Shown here in pieces: positions 62,943 to 64,000 of a DNA stretch of 64,000 nt. Within the stretch, counting starts at the first letter, position 1; the number at the start of each line of letters is the position of its first letter. Source of the stretch: Pseudomonas sp. ATCC 13867 (lineage in GTDB: Bacteria > Pseudomonadota > Gammaproteobacteria > Pseudomonadales > Pseudomonadaceae); assembly GCF_000349845.1 (NCBI RefSeq), contig NC_020829.1:1922001-1986000 (forward strand), in the 5' to 3' direction. The notes below the pieces were generated by a model that ran no database searches, was not told the DNA's origin, and saw nothing but the letters and a program-made list of their open reading frames with translations. A program made the position numbers and the translations under genes.

Positions 62943-63728
62943 ATGGATCTCGTCAACGAATCCGCGGGTGACTTCGAGTCGACCCTGAAAAAACACGCGC
63001 GCGAATTGGTCGATTGCCTGGAGCAGGGTGATGTGCAGACCGCCGTGCAACTGATCTCCGAGCTCAACCAGGCGCGCGATCGCGGGCTCTACCAGGAAGT
63101 CGGCAAGCTCACCCGCGAGCTGCACAACGCCATCGTCAACTTCCAGATCGATCCCAGTTCCCCGCGCGCCCAGGAAGTCTCGCAGATCGCCGACGCCACC
63201 GACCGCCTGTCCTACGTGGTGACGATGACCGAGAAAGCGGCCAACCGCACCATGGACCTGGTGGAAGAGTGCACCCCGGTGGTGATGCACATCGAGACCC
63301 AGGCCAAGGCGCTGCAGGAAGACTGGTCGCGCTTCATGCGTCGCGAGCTGGGCCCCGACGCCTTCCGCGACCTGGCCAAGCGCGTCGAGCAGTTCCTCTA
63401 CATCAGCGCCCAGGACAGCCGCAAGCTCTCCGCGCACCTCAACGACATCCTCCTCGCACAGGACTTCCAGGACCTCACCGGGCAGGTGATCAAGCGCGTC
63501 ACCAGGCTGGTCACCGAGGTCGAGGCGAACCTGGTCAAGCTGGTCTGGATGGCCGGCCAGGTGGACCGTTACGCGGGCATCGAGCACGACCACGACGGCA
63601 TGCGCGACGCGGTGGAAAAAGAAAGATCGTCCAAGGGTGAAGGTCCGCAGATCGCTGCCGATACAAGAAAGGACGTCGTATCCGGTCAGGACGATGTCGA
63701 CGATCTGTTGTCCAGCCTTGGTTTTTAG
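62943..63728 (+). CDS. cheZ: CheY phosphatase CheZ
   Basis: CheZ speeds dephosphorylation of CheY-P. The 261-residue protein is a long helical hairpin with the catalytic segment LLAQDFQDLTGQVI (Asp177 and Gln181, corresponding to E. coli Asp143 and Gln147). The C-terminal DDVDDLLSSLGF is the CheY-binding tail. The ATG at 62943 with AGAGGG upstream gives the family length; an open frame starting at 62886 runs through the hairpin and is rejected. Confidence 0.95.
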   Translation: MDLVNESAGDFESTLKKHARELVDCLEQGDVQTAVQLISELNQARDRGLYQEVGKLTRELHNAIVNFQIDPSSPRAQEVSQIADATDRLSYVVTMTEKAANRTMDLVEECTPVVMHIETQAKALQEDWSRFMRRELGPDAFRDLAKRVEQFLYISAQDSRKLSAHLNDILLAQDFQDLTGQVIKRVTRLVTEVEANLVKLVWMAGQVDRYAGIEHDHDGMRDAVEKERSSKGEGPQIAADTRKDVVSGQDDVDDLLSSLGF

Positions 63729-63759
63729 GCGTCCGCTGACGCTGTAGAGGGAGCACCGA

Positions 63760-64000
63760 ATGAGCTTCGACGCCGATGACGAGATCCTCCAGGACTTCCT
63801 GGTGGAGGCCGGCGAGATCCTCGAGCAACTGTCCGAGCAACTGGTCGAGCTGGAAAGCCGACCCGATGATATGGACCTGCTCAATGCGATTTTCCGTGGG
63901 TTCCACACCGTCAAGGGCGGCGCGGGCTTTCTCCAGCTGAACGCGCTGGTGGAGTGCTGCCACATCGCCGAGAACGTGTTCGACATCCTGCGCAAGGGCG
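63760..64000 (+). CDS. cheA: Chemotaxis histidine kinase CheA, N-terminal part (truncated by window end)
   Basis: CheA autophosphorylates in response to chemoreceptors and passes phosphate to CheY. The first 80 codons show the P1 Hpt domain: DDEILQDFLVEAGEILEQLS, and the phospho-acceptor His49 in IFRGFHTVKGGAGFLQL. AGAGGGAG precedes the ATG. The gene runs past the end of the window. Confidence 0.95.
   Translation, partial: MSFDADDEILQDFLVEAGEILEQLSEQLVELESRPDDMDLLNAIFRGFHTVKGGAGFLQLNALVECCHIAENVFDILRKG

Overview
The window is chromosomal DNA of a high-GC gammaproteobacterium, almost certainly a Pseudomonas close to the P. aeruginosa / P. nitroreducens / P. citronellolis / P. knackmussii lineage. 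The genus call rests on recognisable FleQ, FleSR, FlhF-FleN-FliA, HsbA-HsbR-HptB and FliC proteins, -24/-12 (sigma-54) promoters before most flagellar operons, and many REP-type GTAGGAGCGAGC palindromes. The species is an inference.

Layout: (1) 1-12371: the end of a cheR methyltransferase, then flgBCDE and flgFGHIJKL (rod, hook, P/L rings, junction). (2) 12372-17068: flagellin fliC, flaG, cap fliD, chaperone fliS and a fliT-like gene. (3) 17328-21562: master regulator fleQ and the fleSR two-component pair. (4) 21563-22444: a DUF559 nuclease-like gene beside two palindromes. (5) 22445-28202: fliEFGHIJ (MS ring, switch, export ATPase). (6) 28203-31696: four genes unrelated to flagella, three of them on the minus strand. 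(7) 31697-34123: the hsbA-hsbR-hptB partner-switch signalling set. (8) 34201-41348: fliK and fliLMNOPQR-flhB (hook-length control, C ring, export gate). (9) 41401-56936: a complete 4-hydroxyphenylacetate (homoprotocatechuate) degradation island lying between flhB and flhA. (10) 57118-64000: flhA, flhF, fleN, fliA, cheY, cheZ and the start of cheA.

The flagellar genes read as a four-tier hierarchy. fleQ has a sigma-70-like promoter overlapped by a very good CRP/Vfr site. Eight operons (flgB, flgF, fliD, fleSR, fliE, fliK, fliL, flhA) have sigma-54 promoters with exact GG-N10-GC spacing. fliC and probably fliS have FliA (sigma-28) promoters. The hpa genes cover a full meta-cleavage route: a two-component Acinetobacter-type C1/C2 hydroxylase, HpaD, HpaE, HpaF, HpaG1/G2, HpaH and HpaI, plus porin and permease candidates, the HpaR repressor and the HpaA activator. 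A TTAACATGTTAA operator sits inside the spacer of the main catabolic promoter.

The most unusual signals are repeat-related. A 266-bp element with terminal inverted repeats and nested palindromes lies between flgJ and flgK, and a minimal relative lies between cheY and cheZ; both begin immediately after a TAG stop codon. A REP palindrome is translated as part of the FlgI signal peptide. A DUF559 nuclease gene is directly followed by GAGAGGG palindromes. No tRNA, rRNA, CRISPR array or insertion sequence with a transposase was seen.
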